The position numbers and the translations under genes were made by a program. Under the pieces are notes generated by a model. That model was not told where the DNA came from, did not search any database, and saw nothing but the letters and a program-made list of their open reading frames with translations. A DNA stretch of 64,000 bases from Phytophthora sp. 'mugwort' (lineage: Eukaryota > Oomycota > Peronosporomycetes > Peronosporales > Peronosporaceae): NCBI GenBank assembly GCA_033558025.1, contig JAUCEF010000013.1:1295001-1359000 (forward strand), given 5' to 3'. This document shows positions 1 to 12,123 of the stretch, one piece after another; position 1 is the stretch's first letter, and every line of letters starts with the position of its first letter.

Positions 1-1029
1 AAAAGCTGAAGTGAGATAGAGAGCTCCTGTAAGCTAAACCGTTCCGCATTATATATATTCAGTAGCACATACGAAATATGAACAACTTGCCTTTGTGTTC
101 AGACCATCTTGATTGCTCTCCACCAGCAATACCGCATGGTATACTGTCCTTTGTATCCGCCCTCGTACCGTGCACACAGGCACGCGACCGACCTGAGCAC
201 CGGGAGGCCGCGTGACCTTACCACAGGATAGTAAACTGGATGGGAGAGACAGGCTGGTTTTCGGCACTGGTGTCGGCCGTGACGCTAGTGTCCGCTCGCT
301 AATCGCTGTCCTCCTCTGCTTAAGGTACTGGGTTCCAGTATGGGTCATTACACGATCTCACAATGCACTTCAGGCTTCGTTGGGGTCAGGAGCGACAGCA
401 AACCCAAACGACAGGTCCGCCCTGCATCTCGTAGGTCTGCGCTCCGGTTGGCGTGGAGTGATACGAATACCGGGACGCCTTCAGGTCATATATGGATGAG
501 TACCAAGCCACTACGCCCCAGATTTTTCGTCAGCGCATCTTCACGTCCGTTAAGAAGCGTAACAGCGAGATTGAAGAGCAGCGAAGGACACCATTATGCG
601 ACGGTGGCACACCCATGTACGCCTAGACGCTGGCGCGGTGGACCTGACCAAGGAGGTCTTATTCCGGATTCGCTCAAGGACTTCTCGATCAAGATGGTCT
701 GTACCCGTGGTTGGAAACAGAAGAGCCGTGGAAAAGGGGTATGCAATGCCTTCTTCAATAAATTTATGGAGTTATATGGATAACGCGATATGGTGCGCGC
801 AACAAACTTTGACCTCAAATATAACCACAATAGTGTGTCCAATAGAACCACGTCTCCAATAGCCGTGTACAACATCTGACTTTTGTGGACGAGCTTAGGG
901 TTGCTGGACCAAAATCGAAGTTGATCGTGCAGTACTTCCGAAAGAAGACGGATAAGCCAACTGTCGCGCTTGCGATATGGTGCTGGTATCGCTAACATTG
1001 AAATGTTTTGTAGATAGGCAAGAACGTGA
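1..1029. other. Unrecognised left-edge sequence
   Basis: No gene could be recognised here. Several short open frames of 60 to 200 codons exist on both strands, but they overlap each other, have arginine- and serine-rich shadow-type composition and show no domain. The stretch precedes the gag remnant that begins near 1030, so it may be the 5' untranslated or LTR portion of that gypsy element. No second LTR copy was found downstream to confirm this. Confidence 0.4.
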
Positions 1030-1850
1030 CGCAGCGTGATGTGCACAACCGAAGAGCAGGGCTGGGGAGAAATCGGTCCGGCAGAGCACCTAGAAGCTGT
1101 ACTTCGAGAGGTTTGCAGCTCAAGTGGAAGCGCTCCAAAGACGTGCGCCAGTTGTTGTTCCAAGTGGCGACGCTGTGTCGCATCAAGGACCACGACTCAA
1201 ACGACGCCAACGACACGCTGCCCGCAGTCGTTGTACTGCCATGGAAGAGTCCCCGTCAGGGTAGTTCGAGTATTGGTCGTCGAAGAAATCGGCTAAGGAG
1301 CAGATTTGGGGCCAGTTTGCTCATGATTCCCTCACGCACTTTGAAGCCTCCAAGTACCAGTCGGTGCTGCGACAGAAGTTGCGTGGACTCTGCCAGGTGG
1401 GCGACACCGAGGAGTACAACGGGAAGTATTCGTCACTGATCTTCCGCGTTGAGGGCATGAGCGTAATCGACCAACTCAGCTACTACTGTGGCGGTCTGAA
1501 GCGTGCGACTCAAGCCTACGTCAGCTTCAGAACGCGGCGACAATGAGCAAGGCGATGGACCAAGCCGTCAAGTATGGTATGGCCCACTTCGATGCGGATC
1601 GCAAGGGTTATCGCGAGAGTCAGAGCGCTAGCAACGCTTCCGTGGCCCACTAAGATCGAACCTTTTCCGGGCAAGAGACCGTTCAGCCAGCGGTCGTACA
1701 ACCGGTTCACTACACCCCTGCCCATCAAACAAGAAGGTCCTGTGGGTTACTATCGCAAGAAGCCTGACCATTTCGAGCGCGACTGCAACATGCTGAACGC
1801 CGAGCAGGGAAACAACAATCCACGCCAGTAGTAGAGGGACCTGACGTGGT
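1030..1850 (+). pseudogene. Gag polyprotein remnant with zinc knuckle
   Basis: Gag-like sequence is spread over two frames. About 1310-1540 reads as the helical capsid region (including VGDTEEYNGKYSSLIFRVEG), and near 1745-1790 a CCHC-like knuckle (residues around KKPDHFERDC) is followed by a glutamine/asparagine-rich tail. Family knowledge: gypsy Gag packages the element RNA in cytoplasmic particles, and the knuckle binds nucleic acid. Stops near 1076 and 1258 and a frame change near 1540 make it non-functional. The first cysteine of the knuckle is displaced by a frame change, which is a further sign of decay. Confidence 0.65.
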
Positions 1851-2260
1851 GAGAGCTAGCGAAAAAGATTTAACCGTGAACAAAGCTACGTTGAATCGGC
1901 TTTGCGAAGACCCTCTTGCCTACAATCGCGGCCCATTGTTATACATGAACGGAGACATAGTGCAGAGTGGGGACATGTTTGGCGCCAAGATTCTGTTGGA
2001 ATGTGGTGCTACTACTGTCGCATGTCACGTGCTTTGCCGAGTAAATGGGCTGAAGACACACGTGTACACGGGAGAGAATGGTCAAGGTGAAATGGGAGAT
2101 AGCAACATCGATGAGGCCATTCTGGAACTGGTGAAGATACCTGCTCACCTCGTGGGGCTCCCAATTGTTCGATATTCCAGACGAATTTGATTGCGTTCTG
2201 GGGATGCCGTACTTTGTGGATGTACAACCGGAAATTGCCTGGAAACGTCGATGCTTCAAG
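1846..2260 (+). pseudogene. Retroviral-type aspartic protease remnant
   Basis: The frame from 1846 contains the segment AKILLECGATTVACHVLCRV, which fits an oomycete gypsy protease active-site strand in which the usual D-S/T-G triad has become C-G-A. This would be inactive. A later frame continues with DEFDCVLGMPYFVDVQPEI, the typical strand before the linker to reverse transcriptase in this family. In an intact element this enzyme cleaves the Gag-Pol polyprotein. A frame change occurs around 2180. Confidence 0.6.
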
Positions 2261-2499
2261 AAAACGTCTCCGCTGGAGCCTCAGAGGACGAAACTTCGAC
2301 TCCCAGCGGGAACAGCAGTCAGATGAGACTATAAATTTCGGGCTTCACCGAGCTGTGCCCAGCGAGAGGTCGCCTACAATAAGCAGCGATTCCAGTAGAG
2401 CCGTGCCAGAAACACTGTCGAAGGATGAAGTTAAAATCGCTGGAAAACCAACTGGATGTGGAAAATCTCTCGAGGCGAGAGAAGAAGTGTACCAAAAAT

Positions 2500-3550
2500 T
2501 GAAGCATGCTCACTATTGGAGCAGCTGACTCGGAAGGAGTCGAGACGAAGTATATCACACGGAAGAAGCTGCGAGGTCGGTTACCCACACAGGGACAGCC
2601 CAAACACGATTTCATGATTGTTCTGACGAACAACACGATCAAGAAGATTGAACGCGACGTCCGACGGAACGATGAACCAGACAACGTTGGTTCAGAGAAG
2701 GCCAAGCGATACCGGCAAACGTATTGGGAATCGTTCGAGCAGAAAACCAAGTATCCTGTTCTCATCGAGTAGAAAGCGTTCTCAAGTCTGAACTACTCGA
2801 TGGGCTGCCGATGAAGCGTGATATCGAACATCGCATCGACGCGAAGGACCCCAACGCCGCATGCAGCGACAGCAATGATGTCCTTCACCAGAGCAGAAGG
2901 CTGAGTGCGATAGGTGGGTACGCGAGATGATTGGGAAGGGATGAATTCGACCCAGTATCAGCTGCTCCAACATTTTATATCCGTTAATCTGTGGGATGGC
3001 GAATCGTCTACGACTACCGGGGCTACAACAGCAACACGATCCGACAGAGCGTATCGCTGACGCGTAGGGAGGACGGTATTTGACAGTATGGCTGGCACCT
3101 ACACTTCTCGTGCATGGATCTGAACTCAGCATATTGCCAAGTACGAATGAAGATTGACCATGTCAAAGTATACCGCGTTCCAAACGCCAAGTGAGCTGTA
3201 CCAATACCTGGTGTTACCGATGGGAGTCAGCAATGCCCCAGAAATGATGAATTGACTGACATCGTCGCTGTTCAGGGGTCTGCCGCATACGCGCTCGTTC
3301 TATGATGATATCCACGTGTTCACAAGCCGAAGGATATCAATGAATACCTGCGAGATTTATGAAACTCTGAAAAAGAACAAGCTTTACGTGAAGTTGGCCA
3401 AGTGGGCTTTCCACGCTGAAGATATTCCATGCCTGGGAGATTTATCAGGTGAAATGGTGTTTGCATCGACCCAGCCAAGATGCAGACAGTTCGAGATTGG
3501 CCTGTTTCACAAAAACAAGAACAGCTTCACAGCTTGCTCGACTTAACCGT
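2500..3550 (+). pseudogene. Reverse transcriptase remnant (gypsy)
   Basis: The recognisable RT palm signature is at about 3172-3320: FQTPSELYQYLVLPMGVSNAP corresponds to the conserved F-T-P-x-G-L-Y-Q-W-L-V-L-P-M-G-L-S-N-A-P block, and the following SFYDDIHVF retains the Y-x-D-D catalytic aspartates. Upstream (2506-2770) the linker and fingers region is readable but ends in a stop. Further stops occur near 2768, 2900, 3120 and 3250. The enzyme would have copied element RNA into DNA. Confidence 0.75.
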
Positions 3551-3769
3551 ATATGTACACAACGCTTTTGTGAACAATACGCGACGCTCACAGCAACACT
3601 GTTCACGCTGTTAATGAAGAAGGACCAATACAACTCGAAGGTTGCACTGAATACGGTTCAGCTTAAGAATTCCGACGAGGCGACGGCCTGCAAATACACA
3701 CCAGTGTTACAGCTACCGGGCTTAACGGCCAGCGGATGCACCTGCGGACGGATGCAGTCAGTTTACCGT

Positions 3770-4336
3770 TGGTGACGTTCTCTTCCAAGTCTCCAACGGA
3801 ACCGAGCGGCCGATCGCGTTCACTAGTCGAAAGATGAAGTCAGCAGAGCTGAATTACCCCGCTAAGCAACAAGTAGCTATTATGATTATTTTTCTTTGAT
3901 TATAATAAAAGCATAATAACTATATAAAAAATCGTCAAATCGCGAGTAGCAAACCTATCCGCTGTAAAAGATGAAAACATGGATAGGTTAGCTACTCACT
4001 ATTGACAATGTTGGCTGCTTCCCGGATCTATGTTTGGATCGACAGACCAGTATCGAGACATATCACAAGTCTCGAATGTACTTGCAGGAGAAGATGACCA
4101 ATCGACGTCTCGTTTGCTGGTATGACATTCTCGCCGAGTACCAGCCTGTTTTTGCATATCTTCCTGAAGCCAAAAATGGTATAGCGGACGTTTTTAGCAG
4201 ACGGCTTGATCTCAAACCTGAAACGAAGGAGTTTTATGACTTACTCGTTCCCAGTTTCGACGAGACAAGCTATCAGCTTCGGGTTGTAGAGATCAAACTC
4301 ACGCATGATCTGATCAAGTCCATCATTTCTGGTTAA
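3770..4336 (+). pseudogene. RNase H remnant interrupted by an AT-rich insert
   Basis: At about 3780-3880 the frame reads as the end of RT and start of RNase H (PIAFTSRKMKSAELNY). An AT-rich insert with two inverted repeats occupies roughly 3880-4010. The frame from 4034 then resumes with the RNase H end (NRRLVCWYDILAEYQPVF, then ADVFSRR). The match on both sides of the insert shows it landed inside an existing RNase H coding region. Confidence 0.65.
3944..3997. repeat. Short hairpin within the RNase H insert
   Basis: The arms at 3944-3960 and 3981-3997 are 17-base inverted repeats with one mismatch around a 20-base spacer. A second weaker AT-rich inverted pair lies just upstream (about 3871-3921). 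The pair sits in the block that splits the gypsy RNase H, consistent with a small MITE-like insertion. Its terminal boundaries and target duplication are not clear. Confidence 0.5.
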
Positions 4337-4449
4337 GCGAAGAACATAGTACTTCGAGAAATTCGACGCGCGATCAAGACGCGCGGGGAACCCTAAAACA
4401 TGGTATATCTGGGAAGTAGTTCAAGCCGTACTTCGAGAAGAATGATATT

Positions 4450-4947
4450 CTTTGGTATCAAGGGTCAATGGACGATGCGGTAGACACAAGGGCGTTAAGT
4501 TTGAGGAGCACCGACAAGCCGCATTGTGCCAGTGTCAAGAATCATTAGAGGACGCTCAAGCTCGTATGGCAGACATTTATGACCATGGACGCAAGGAGCA
4601 AGAATTCACCGTCTGTAACCAGGTCTATCTGAGGACACAAAAACTGGACACAGCATACATCGGATCCCCGAACTCGCGTAAGCTCGGACCGGCGAGGATC
4701 GGTCCGCACTCCATCGTACGGAAGGTTCATAGCCACACGCATGATATTCACTTGACTCCTGGACTCAAGCTCCATCCTGTATTCACGATTGTCGCGACCA
4801 CAAAAAGTAATCCTACACGACGGCCAGGTCGGTCAAATTGTGGAAGCTATCGTCGGCAAAGGCAAGAAACTCGGAGTCGGGCAGTACAACGTCAAGTAGG
4901 TGGGTGACATGAAAGTGACGTGGGAGCCACTCAAGAACTTCCATTAA
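4450..4947 (+). pseudogene. Integrase C-terminus plus chromodomain remnant
   Basis: The frame from 4452 contains the integrase C-terminal barrel region (the segment with KLGPARIGPHSIVRKV) and then shifts frame near 4810 into a chromodomain. The latter is recognised by GKKLGVGQYNVKWVGDMKV followed by WEPLKNF and a stop at about 4945. Chromodomains steer chromovirus integration toward modified histones. The catalytic D-D-E core is absent, so an internal deletion has removed it. Confidence 0.65.
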
Positions 4948-4949
4948 GT

Positions 4950-7900
4950 GACTAGCCTTTTCCAAGCATTCGAAATCCGGCAAAAGGAACGCTCTCGAAA
5001 ATGACGGAAGTGCTAGCGCGACTACCGAGTAACCAGCGAGCGACAATTCAACGTTTTGGAGTGCATAAATGAGACTACGCTAAGCTTCCATGGGCTACTA
5101 TTACAGAGTTCAAGTCCATACAGTAATCAAGTCAAATGTAGCATGTCTTTTTTTCAGGAAATTTAGCATGTTCAACGCGACGAACAAACTGAAGCCACGC
5201 TAGCCAGGAATCCCGTACTCACGAAGCGACCCGCAGTCCGCGTCGGCTCCGGAGGCGAACAACCCCGCAACATCCACTTCCAGCAGGAAGCTGTGGACCA
5301 CGCGCTTCTGGAACGGGTGGAACCCCGCGCACAGGTAAACACCCTGCGATAGACCCAAGTTACTGAGGTGTGGTCCCCGCCTCCACCTTGCTAGGTATCA
5401 TAACGTTACGAAGGCGCACTAGCTGAGAGAGCTGCGGACGCCCATGGACAGCAGCGCGGCGTTTGGCCACTTCACGAAGTGACATAGTGTGGGCCGCACA
5501 ATTGCTGGAGATTCAGGGTGCTGCCGATCCACGCCGGTGACAAATCATCACGAGCGCGGCAGACGACCAGTCCTCGACACCAAGAGCGCGCGCAGAGAGC
5601 GAGAGCCCGACAAACCCACAAAGGTCGCGATCGTCACTGGTAATCGACAGCGGATTCGGTGTTTACGACACCAACGCCGGAACGAGACGCGCAACCCGCG
5701 TCCTTCCAGTTGTCCACGATCCGGAGATCAGACTCAAACTCGACCGGTTTGCTGAGAATAGCTTGAGGCGGCTCCCAGGTACGTGCTTTCTGCTGGTATA
5801 CCTAGCTCAGACCACCCGATCCTCGAAGGCGCCAAGGGGACTTCGACAATTGCCGGATCGACCACACCGTGTATCGTCCATCGGTGGGCCCACCTCAGCG
5901 ATGGATGCAAGTGCAGCAGGAGTACCATACAGCACCCCCACCAAGCACAGCAAGAAGCACAGCAGCATCTGAACAGGAGGACATGACGGCTAGAAGCAGA
6001 GCAACTGTAAGCTCGTCGAAATGAACTCTACGCGCTAGGCCCAACCAGGTTTCATGCGACCTCCGGAGCAGCGGCGATGCAGCTTCGTAGCGACGACGAG
6101 CGCTGGGGTACGTATGAGGTAGTTGTATTGCAAACTATCCAGTGTGTGCAATGTCAATGTGCCAGTCGAAGGGCAAACCACCTCGAGGACGAGCGGACAA
6201 GACGCCGAAGTCGTCAAGCACCGCCGCGGATAAGAAGTTGACACCAGCGGCCCAAGGTAGGAATACCCTACTTAATTAGGGAGGGGTGAGTGTATCCAAT
6301 TTAAGGGTAGTATATCAGTTTAGCGCAAATCACGTTAGCGAGGACATGAGGTAACCAAGGGCCCCAGCCACGTGTCTGGATGGTGGCAGGTTGGTCGGGG
6401 AGACCAGCACTTCCGCTGTTTCCCCGCCAGCCCTCCTCCGAGACAAGCTGATTCACTTGCTTAATTGCTGCAGGTCTTCAATACACACCGTAAAAAAATA
6501 ATATGGGATTGGCCAGACATACTGTAAGACCTGCGATACTGCCCCGTGGGGCACTACGTTAGTGTCACACGCCTTATGTCGGGCACTATTTACAGATGGG
6601 GTACTATTAAAGGGATAAGGTATTAAAGAGATAAGGTATTAAAACCTGTCAAATTGTCAACGTGAGTCATGTTCAGTTAGGAATCCTAGTTCTGGTGTGA
6701 TTCTAGCATGTCGTTAGAGATCGATCTGGGTAATCGTGTCGGCAAAAGCCCCGCCATCGTTGGAGTCGCATCATCTCCAGCAGCGGGAATTCAAGTTCGT
6801 CGGCCACGACAAATCGGCCACCACCAGGGATACGATAGTATCCAATGTTGACAAATTGGGGCTTATTCTTCTGCCCCTTCCACTTGCGAGCAGTTTTCTG
6901 TCGAGATTATGCTTATTGGTAACCGCTCTGACGCTCGAAGCCTCCAGTTGTTGGACTACATACAGCTTCTTCCACCGTGACTTGCGCTTGATCGCCACTA
7001 CTAGAAATTGACAATGAAAGGTGAAAATCAGTTCCCTGAGCTCGTCCGGCGTTCTCACAGAGAAGGGTGACCTAGCGACTCGCCAATGGATGCCGCCCAA
7101 ACTAACATACAGGTGTTTGTTTACCTAGGTGACATAAGCCCGTCATATGACCCTACATATTTCTTGACATAAGTCACCTCGATTTCTCGTGAGACGTAAA
7201 TATCGTCTCACCAGACTTCATGATATGTCAGACATATGCCAATCGACTTATGTCTGACATTTTTAGGTGTTTGCCACCTTGCGGCGATACTTATCACTTT
7301 CGAATTCATCTCTCCGGAGCGCAAGCCATCCATGTAGATCTCCCTGACATTGAGTAGTCTATGGACTACCAAAGATGGCTGGTCCATGTGAAGGTACTTA
7401 CCCCGCGCCATGAGTGCAGTAGTCGCCGCGTATAATCATTACGAATTGTATTTTCTAAATTAATTATAGGCTTAGTACGCTCGGCTTCGAAGCCCCTTCG
7501 AGCACGAAGTAATCGTCATAGCGAGGTCGACGTCGACACGCTCAGACCTGGCGCTCGTCCTGTCAAACGTGTGTCCTCACGGGAGCCTATGTCGGCGAAG
7601 CCGTATGAGGGGTTGTAGGGTTTGCTAGTGCACCGTGCGATGCAACAGCCATTCGACGTCAAATACCAAGCACAGTCTTCAACGCTCGTCACTTCGCACA
7701 ACCATCACGGCTGAGCCCTGTTCGAAACCTGACCGGCCTATCACGCGCCCCATCCGCCGACGCGGCCAACATCATCCACAAGGTTTATGTGCGTCATTCG
7801 GCCGCGTTGGCGACGGCTGCTCGCAAAATTCAGCAGGCACCGCCGTGCTAAGGCGATGATCTCGTCAATCACCCTATAAAAGTTTGCAGCGGCTGAAACT

Positions 7901-8019
7901 GCACCAGCGGAGGATACCCCGCTGCGTGTCGACTAACACCTTCGTGGATTTTTATTAACTCGCTTCGACTTCGTCATACTAGCTACATTTTTAGGCAACT
8001 GACTGATCTCTCGTTAAAA
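4950..8019. other. Relic intergenic DNA with no recognised gene
   Basis: No protein family could be recognised. Stretches of 60-110 codons exist, for example a proline- and arginine-rich frame at 5489-5972 (+) and a 109-codon frame at 6771-7100 (-), but none shows a convincing domain. The first may be the eroded gag of yet another retroelement, judged only from composition. Between about 7120 and 7270 there are repeated short variants of GACATAAG and GTCACCT in both orientations, resembling the eroded end of an inverted-repeat element. Confidence 0.4.
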
Positions 8020-9338
8020 AATGGTGCGAATTTGACTGATACCTGTAGTGCGAAGCCGGTGGTTGGCTAGATGAAACTAGTTGTACAGCTGCACTCGGCG
8101 ACGGGCGGGGTCATAGGGCAATGGCAACAGGAGTCTATGGAAGCTTTTCTCGACGCTGCCCATGTCCCACTCCGCCTCCTGGCGCACTGAGGTCACGGCG
8201 TTGTGGAGCCGTCGCACAGGGCTGCGCACCGAGGGCAGAAGGCGATCGATGTCCCTTCCTTAAGAGGAGTAAGGATCCTACCACGCATACCCGACGAGCA
8301 CGGGAACGCTGATCGCTGACCGCGCCGATATTCTGGTCGAGACACAGGCGAGTGTCTAGAAGTTTCTCGCGCAGCTCGAGGCTCGTGTCGGCATCATTCC
8401 ACGAGCCCGAAAAGTTGTGTTTCGCCCAAAGAATGCAGCTATCGGCTTCAAAGCAGATCGTTCTGGTAACGGAAACGCAGTATAGCCAGCTGTTGTAATA
8501 TGCATTTTGTAGATCGAAGTCCACTAGGCTGCATTACCTATAAGCAAACTATTAAAGTTAAAAGGAACACATAAATTTATAACAGTTAAGCTATCTCACC
8601 CGATAATTTTTACCATCACCAAACCCGAAGATGTTCTTCAACAAGGGCTTGCGGGCCTCCACCCACGACTCCATTCGCTGCTGATGCTCCAGGAAGGCCA
8701 CCTTATCCTCGCATGATAGAAGCCCCGGAAGGCCGGCTGCAGCGTTAGCTCTGCGCGAGCGAACGTTCGTTGCAGGGTGGTCGGTGGGACGGCGAATATA
8801 TCGCACAGGGACTTCAACCCCATAGTAGAAGTGCATGAGCAAGCTCAGCACCTGATGATGGTGCACCAGCTTCGAAAGCCTCCCTCTGGGCCCAGGGCGA
8901 CGAATCGTGTAAAACTCAGCAATTCGAGCTAGAAGTTCATTAAAAGCAGTCCTAATAACAAGCATGAACAGGATCAGTAACGTTTGAATATAAGATATAG
9001 CCTTTTTGTGAATAAACATCGCATCGGGTCAACGTGGTGACGTTAAGGATGTTCTCATCTGTCCCGTGTTCATACAACAACGACCACGCGGACCGATGAA
9101 GAGCGCCCAAGCAGATGCAGTCAGGCGATGCCGTGTCTGGAGATCCCGCTTTGAGCACCGCAGCGACGAGATGCTCATGCACCTGGAGGCGCAGGTCCCG
9201 CAAGTTTCGAGACTGCCTGTGTAATGCTGCTGGCAGGACAGCAAGGTCGGTAAACTGCATATTAGTACTAGTAAGTGCGAGGCAGAACACGAGGCTTAGC
9301 AAGCAAGATTGTAGACTGGGTTCAAAACGACTCGTCAA
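8020..9338 (-). pseudogene. DDE_Tnp_4 (harbinger-like) transposase, broken
   Basis: On the minus strand, homologous pieces follow each other in order. An N-terminal helical region lies at 9338-9040 (RNLRDLRLQVHEHLVAAVLK). A helix-turn-helix region at about 8960-8640 carries SLCDIFAVPPTTLQRTFARA. The lead-in to the first catalytic aspartate is FGFGDGKNYRVR, near 8600, where an F-x-D-G-K is expected. The block LQNAYYNSWLYCVSVTRTIC follows at about 8520-8460, then a C-terminal part at 8400-8020 in other frames. This matches the nuclease-type transposase family common in oomycete genomes. The gap 8525-8587 starts GTGAG and ends in TAG, so it is probably an intron. Several frameshifts (near 8290, 8660 and 8760) kill the gene. 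No terminal repeats were found. Confidence 0.72.
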
Positions 9339-10142
9339 TTTTCGCGCCTAAAATAAACTGTGTCCTGCGGTAAATGTCTCTTTTCTTATAAAGTTATTCC
9401 TCGGTAAGATCTTATGGACAGTTGTGTCGGGACAAATTAATTGGAATATAAGGTGGTTTTGGTGGCGATTTTAGACGTGTGCGGGCAGGGTGGCTTATAT
9501 ATGACAGGTATTAAATATTGACATAAAAGGCGTCTTATTACAGGTGTTTGTCACCGTCTTATCACAGTTTTGGGCGCGCCCAATACTAGTAATAGTTGTC
9601 GTCACAGTTGATTTATGCGGGCTCCGATCTGACAACTCTGATAATTCTAATAATTAAAATCAGAGGTGCGGCATTATGAGAGGGATGGGGGCACTGTCGC
9701 AACTGAGACGGCACATTTTTGGGCATAGGGCACAATCTCAGGTTTTACAATATTAAGCATGAGTCGTCATTATCGTCCCACAAGATAAATATATCGAAAG
9801 GATTAAATACAAGGCACCCCCGTCCAGAGTAGAAGCTTTGATGGACGATTACTTGTACTTTAGCTCACCCGCAGATGAATGAACCTTGTGTGTGTGGGGG
9901 GGGGTCGTGCGAAATAATGGTTCAGTACCGTAGTGTCTATGTCAAAGGTGGTGGTCATGCTTCTGCTTCATCCTCGAAGATGACTGCAACCAATGAAAAC
10001 TATAAACACGCATGTACCAAAAATAATGCGAGTACCGCTTATGACATATTGCCGCCTATGACATAGCTATTACGGTATCGGAATACAAGCTTCGCTGCAG
10101 TTCGTGCACTCCGATTACTGTAAAATCCGGTCATTTGTCCGG
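9339..10142. other. Intergenic, AT-rich, no gene seen
   Basis: This stretch lies downstream of the bZIP gene stop and upstream of the transposase remnant. No coding frame of interest was found. A short G-run occurs near 9894-9904 and the copies of TATGACATA at about 10040-10065 are close repeats. It probably contains the 3' end of the bZIP transcript, but no polyadenylation signal could be assigned with confidence. Confidence 0.4.
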
Positions 10143-11225
10143 TCATTTACTACCGCGGCAACTTGTCGATATGTCGCCAATAATACAATCAGGCGTGATC
10201 AGAGCACCAGAAAGTACCTTGGACACGTCCTCTATGTTTCCTAGCACCTGAAGAAAAGCATTGACCCAATCAATGCTAATCTCCATACGTCCAACCCGTC
10301 CACTCTCTTCGTCAAAGTACAAGGTCACCGAACAATTGCAGTCGAGTGTCTGACCAATCAGACGGTCGCTAGCCAACCACAGAGTGTCGTATTTGCTTTT
10401 TGATACCGTTTGCAGATGCGGGAAAATGGTACGCAGAGTGAAGTCCGACACGGTAAAGTTGAGTTCTGCAGATGCAGTCACGATACCTGCCGCTGTCGCT
10501 TCGACTCGCTTCAGATGGATCTTTGGGTTACCAAAGGACTGTGAGTACCGTTGGATCTGGCCCATTAACTCGTTTACCCCGTCCAAGTCCCCCATGGTTA
10601 CGTCGAGCGCAAACGATTTCTCCAAGGTTGCCGTATCATTTATACTGCTCCACGGATCGGCAAAGCTGTTTTCGAGGAGACGGAACACATCAGCCACCAC
10701 ACGCCACGGACTTCTGTTGTTTCGTCCAGCAAAAGCGATTTCTTGGCGTCTATGATTGCACGACTCGATTTCTTGGCGTAATTGCTCGATTTGTTGCACG
10801 ACGTTCAGCTTGAAAGCTCGCTTTCTTTCCCGGTAGCGTCTTTGGTTGATTCGGCATTGCTCGAGGCGGCGAGAAGTCTTGTAAGAGCTCAATCGCTGGT
10901 CTTTATGTGACGTTCCCTTAGTTTTGCTTTTGGTTGGACTCATTTTAGTCAGCGTAGGGGGTACTTCTCCTGTTGTTGGAGCATGCGTCGGGCGCACGGA
11001 ACCCCCGCTGGCTGTGCTTTCTCCAATAGAGAAGTTCGGACTTCTGAGTTGCTGTTGAGAGGGGTCATTTGTGGCTTGAAGGAAGTTTCCGTGGGCACGA
11101 GTCGGAAGAAAATCGCGCTCGGATACGTGATGGCCTGCGTTACGAGGGAGAACAGGTCCGACCAGACCGTCGCTGAGTGGTCTACGAGCGAAGTTCATCG
11201 GGGTTTGGAAGAGACTTGTCATCAA
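10143..11225 (-). CDS. bZIP-type transcription factor
   Basis: A single-exon gene of 360 codons. The N-terminal third is low complexity, rich in proline, serine and threonine. At about residues 115-155 lies a basic region (RRLEQCRINQRRYRERKRAF) followed by a short amphipathic helix (VVQQIEQLRQEI), which fits a basic leucine zipper with only about two heptads. The C-terminal 200 residues form a conserved globular domain typical of oomycete bZIP-like proteins, of unknown role. Family knowledge: such factors dimerise and bind DNA in the nucleus. The basic region keeps an asparagine at the base-contact position (INQRRYRERK). The start used is the first ATG of the frame, and an in-frame ATG follows at codon 2. 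The frame is intact, and the gene is colinear with the next two genes on the minus strand. Confidence 0.85.
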   Translation of the reverse strand: MMTSLFQTPMNFARRPLSDGLVGPVLPRNAGHHVSERDFLPTRAHGNFLQATNDPSQQQLRSPNFSIGESTASGGSVRPTHAPTTGEVPPTLTKMSPTKSKTKGTSHKDQRLSSYKTSRRLEQCRINQRRYRERKRAFKLNVVQQIEQLRQEIESCNHRRQEIAFAGRNNRSPWRVVADVFRLLENSFADPWSSINDTATLEKSFALDVTMGDLDGVNELMGQIQRYSQSFGNPKIHLKRVEATAAGIVTASAELNFTVSDFTLRTIFPHLQTVSKSKYDTLWLASDRLIGQTLDCNCSVTLYFDEESGRVGRMEISIDWVNAFLQVLGNIEDVSKVLSGALITPDCIIGDISTSCRGSK

Positions 11226-12123
11226 GTCCGACAGTTTTGTTGTGAACCGAGGGTAGCATCGAGGTCGAGCTCATGCACTCCATGTACATCTGGAAGATTA
11301 CGCGGTAATGCATGCTCATAAACTCGTGCAAGTCAGATGGTCTTTACAGTCTGTGTTTGCAGCTGAAGTCTCTGTAATTTGCCTCTTCGTTATGGATAAC
11401 CAGTCCACAAGAGCTATTATTAATGAGTTATAGATGATCGCTTACTCAACGATTATGGAGATCAATACCATTGATGATGAAGGCCGAAGATTATGGGTCG
11501 CCAGACTCCGCGCGGTACTGTATCAACACTGTTGATCCAGCTGTGATCTGTCACAGATTTCATCTGCTAGAACGATGACTCGTAATCTTTGGTCTCCATA
11601 ATCATGGATGGGCATAACATGTAGGTACGTGATAACAGTGTCATAATGTACATCGATCGACATCGTAGTCATGATCTTGTCGTGGCCTGCACCCCTCACA
11701 ATAGTTATTTTTCAAATACAGTTTCCCACTACCCTGGCTACAACGACTGAACGTTATTTTCCCATTGCGGATCCCATACCAATTGTAAATGACATTCGTC
11801 TATAACTAGGCACCACATGAGTCTCAAAAGGTTTCATGCCGACGAATTAATTTTGCCCAATCCCGTTCACTGAGATCTGAAGAAGAATATCCTAGTTTGT
11901 GATGGGACCGCCGACTTCGGTATGAGTGTACTTACAAGGCCGAACATTGTTGCCGCAGGTCTAAACCTGCCAGACACTCTGTTAAGCTCGCGCTCAACAT
12001 TCGCGTCGTGCATTTCCTCCGCACCATAAAATCAAAAATGTGGGGACTTTTCATGGGGAAGTCTATGCGCAATCTAGCGGTTGAATTTAATGTATGACAT
12101 TATCTCACCTAATTCACCAGAAC
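11226..12123. other. Intergenic between bZIP and PRP16, with a weak inverted repeat
   Basis: No gene was found. This 0.9-kb stretch holds the bZIP promoter side (right after 11225) and the PRP16 3' side. A near-perfect 14-base inverted pair (one mismatch) occurs near 11452 and 11590 (GATTATGGAGATCA and its reverse complement variant). It may be the end of a degenerate MITE. Nothing else stands out. Confidence 0.4.

Larger units (their letters stand above)
1030..4950 (+). mobile_element. Decayed Ty3/gypsy chromovirus retrotransposon
   Basis: Remains of gag, zinc knuckle, protease, reverse transcriptase, RNase H, integrase C-terminus and chromodomain occur in the canonical Ty3/gypsy order on the plus strand. 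All frames are broken by stops and frameshifts. The central integrase core between about 4336 and 4450 is largely missing, since the RNase H end is followed almost directly by the integrase C-terminal region. A chromodomain at the far end places it among chromoviruses. Flanking LTRs could not be identified. It belongs to a different lineage from the gypsy element at the right edge of the window: the zinc knuckle, protease and RT motifs differ. Confidence 0.8.

Noticed and set aside
594..1193. 199-codon minus-strand frame near the left edge
   Set aside because: Arginine/serine/leucine-rich sequence without domain, overlapping the gag remnant on the other strand; most likely chance.
5489..5972. 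Proline- and arginine-rich frames as a possible effector gene
   Set aside because: No signal peptide, no RXLR-type motif and no initiation context; overlapping frames in all registers point to GC-rich relic DNA.
9894..9904. G-run as a possible G-quadruplex or regulatory site
   Set aside because: A single homopolymer run without further G-tracts close by; not enough for a structure call.
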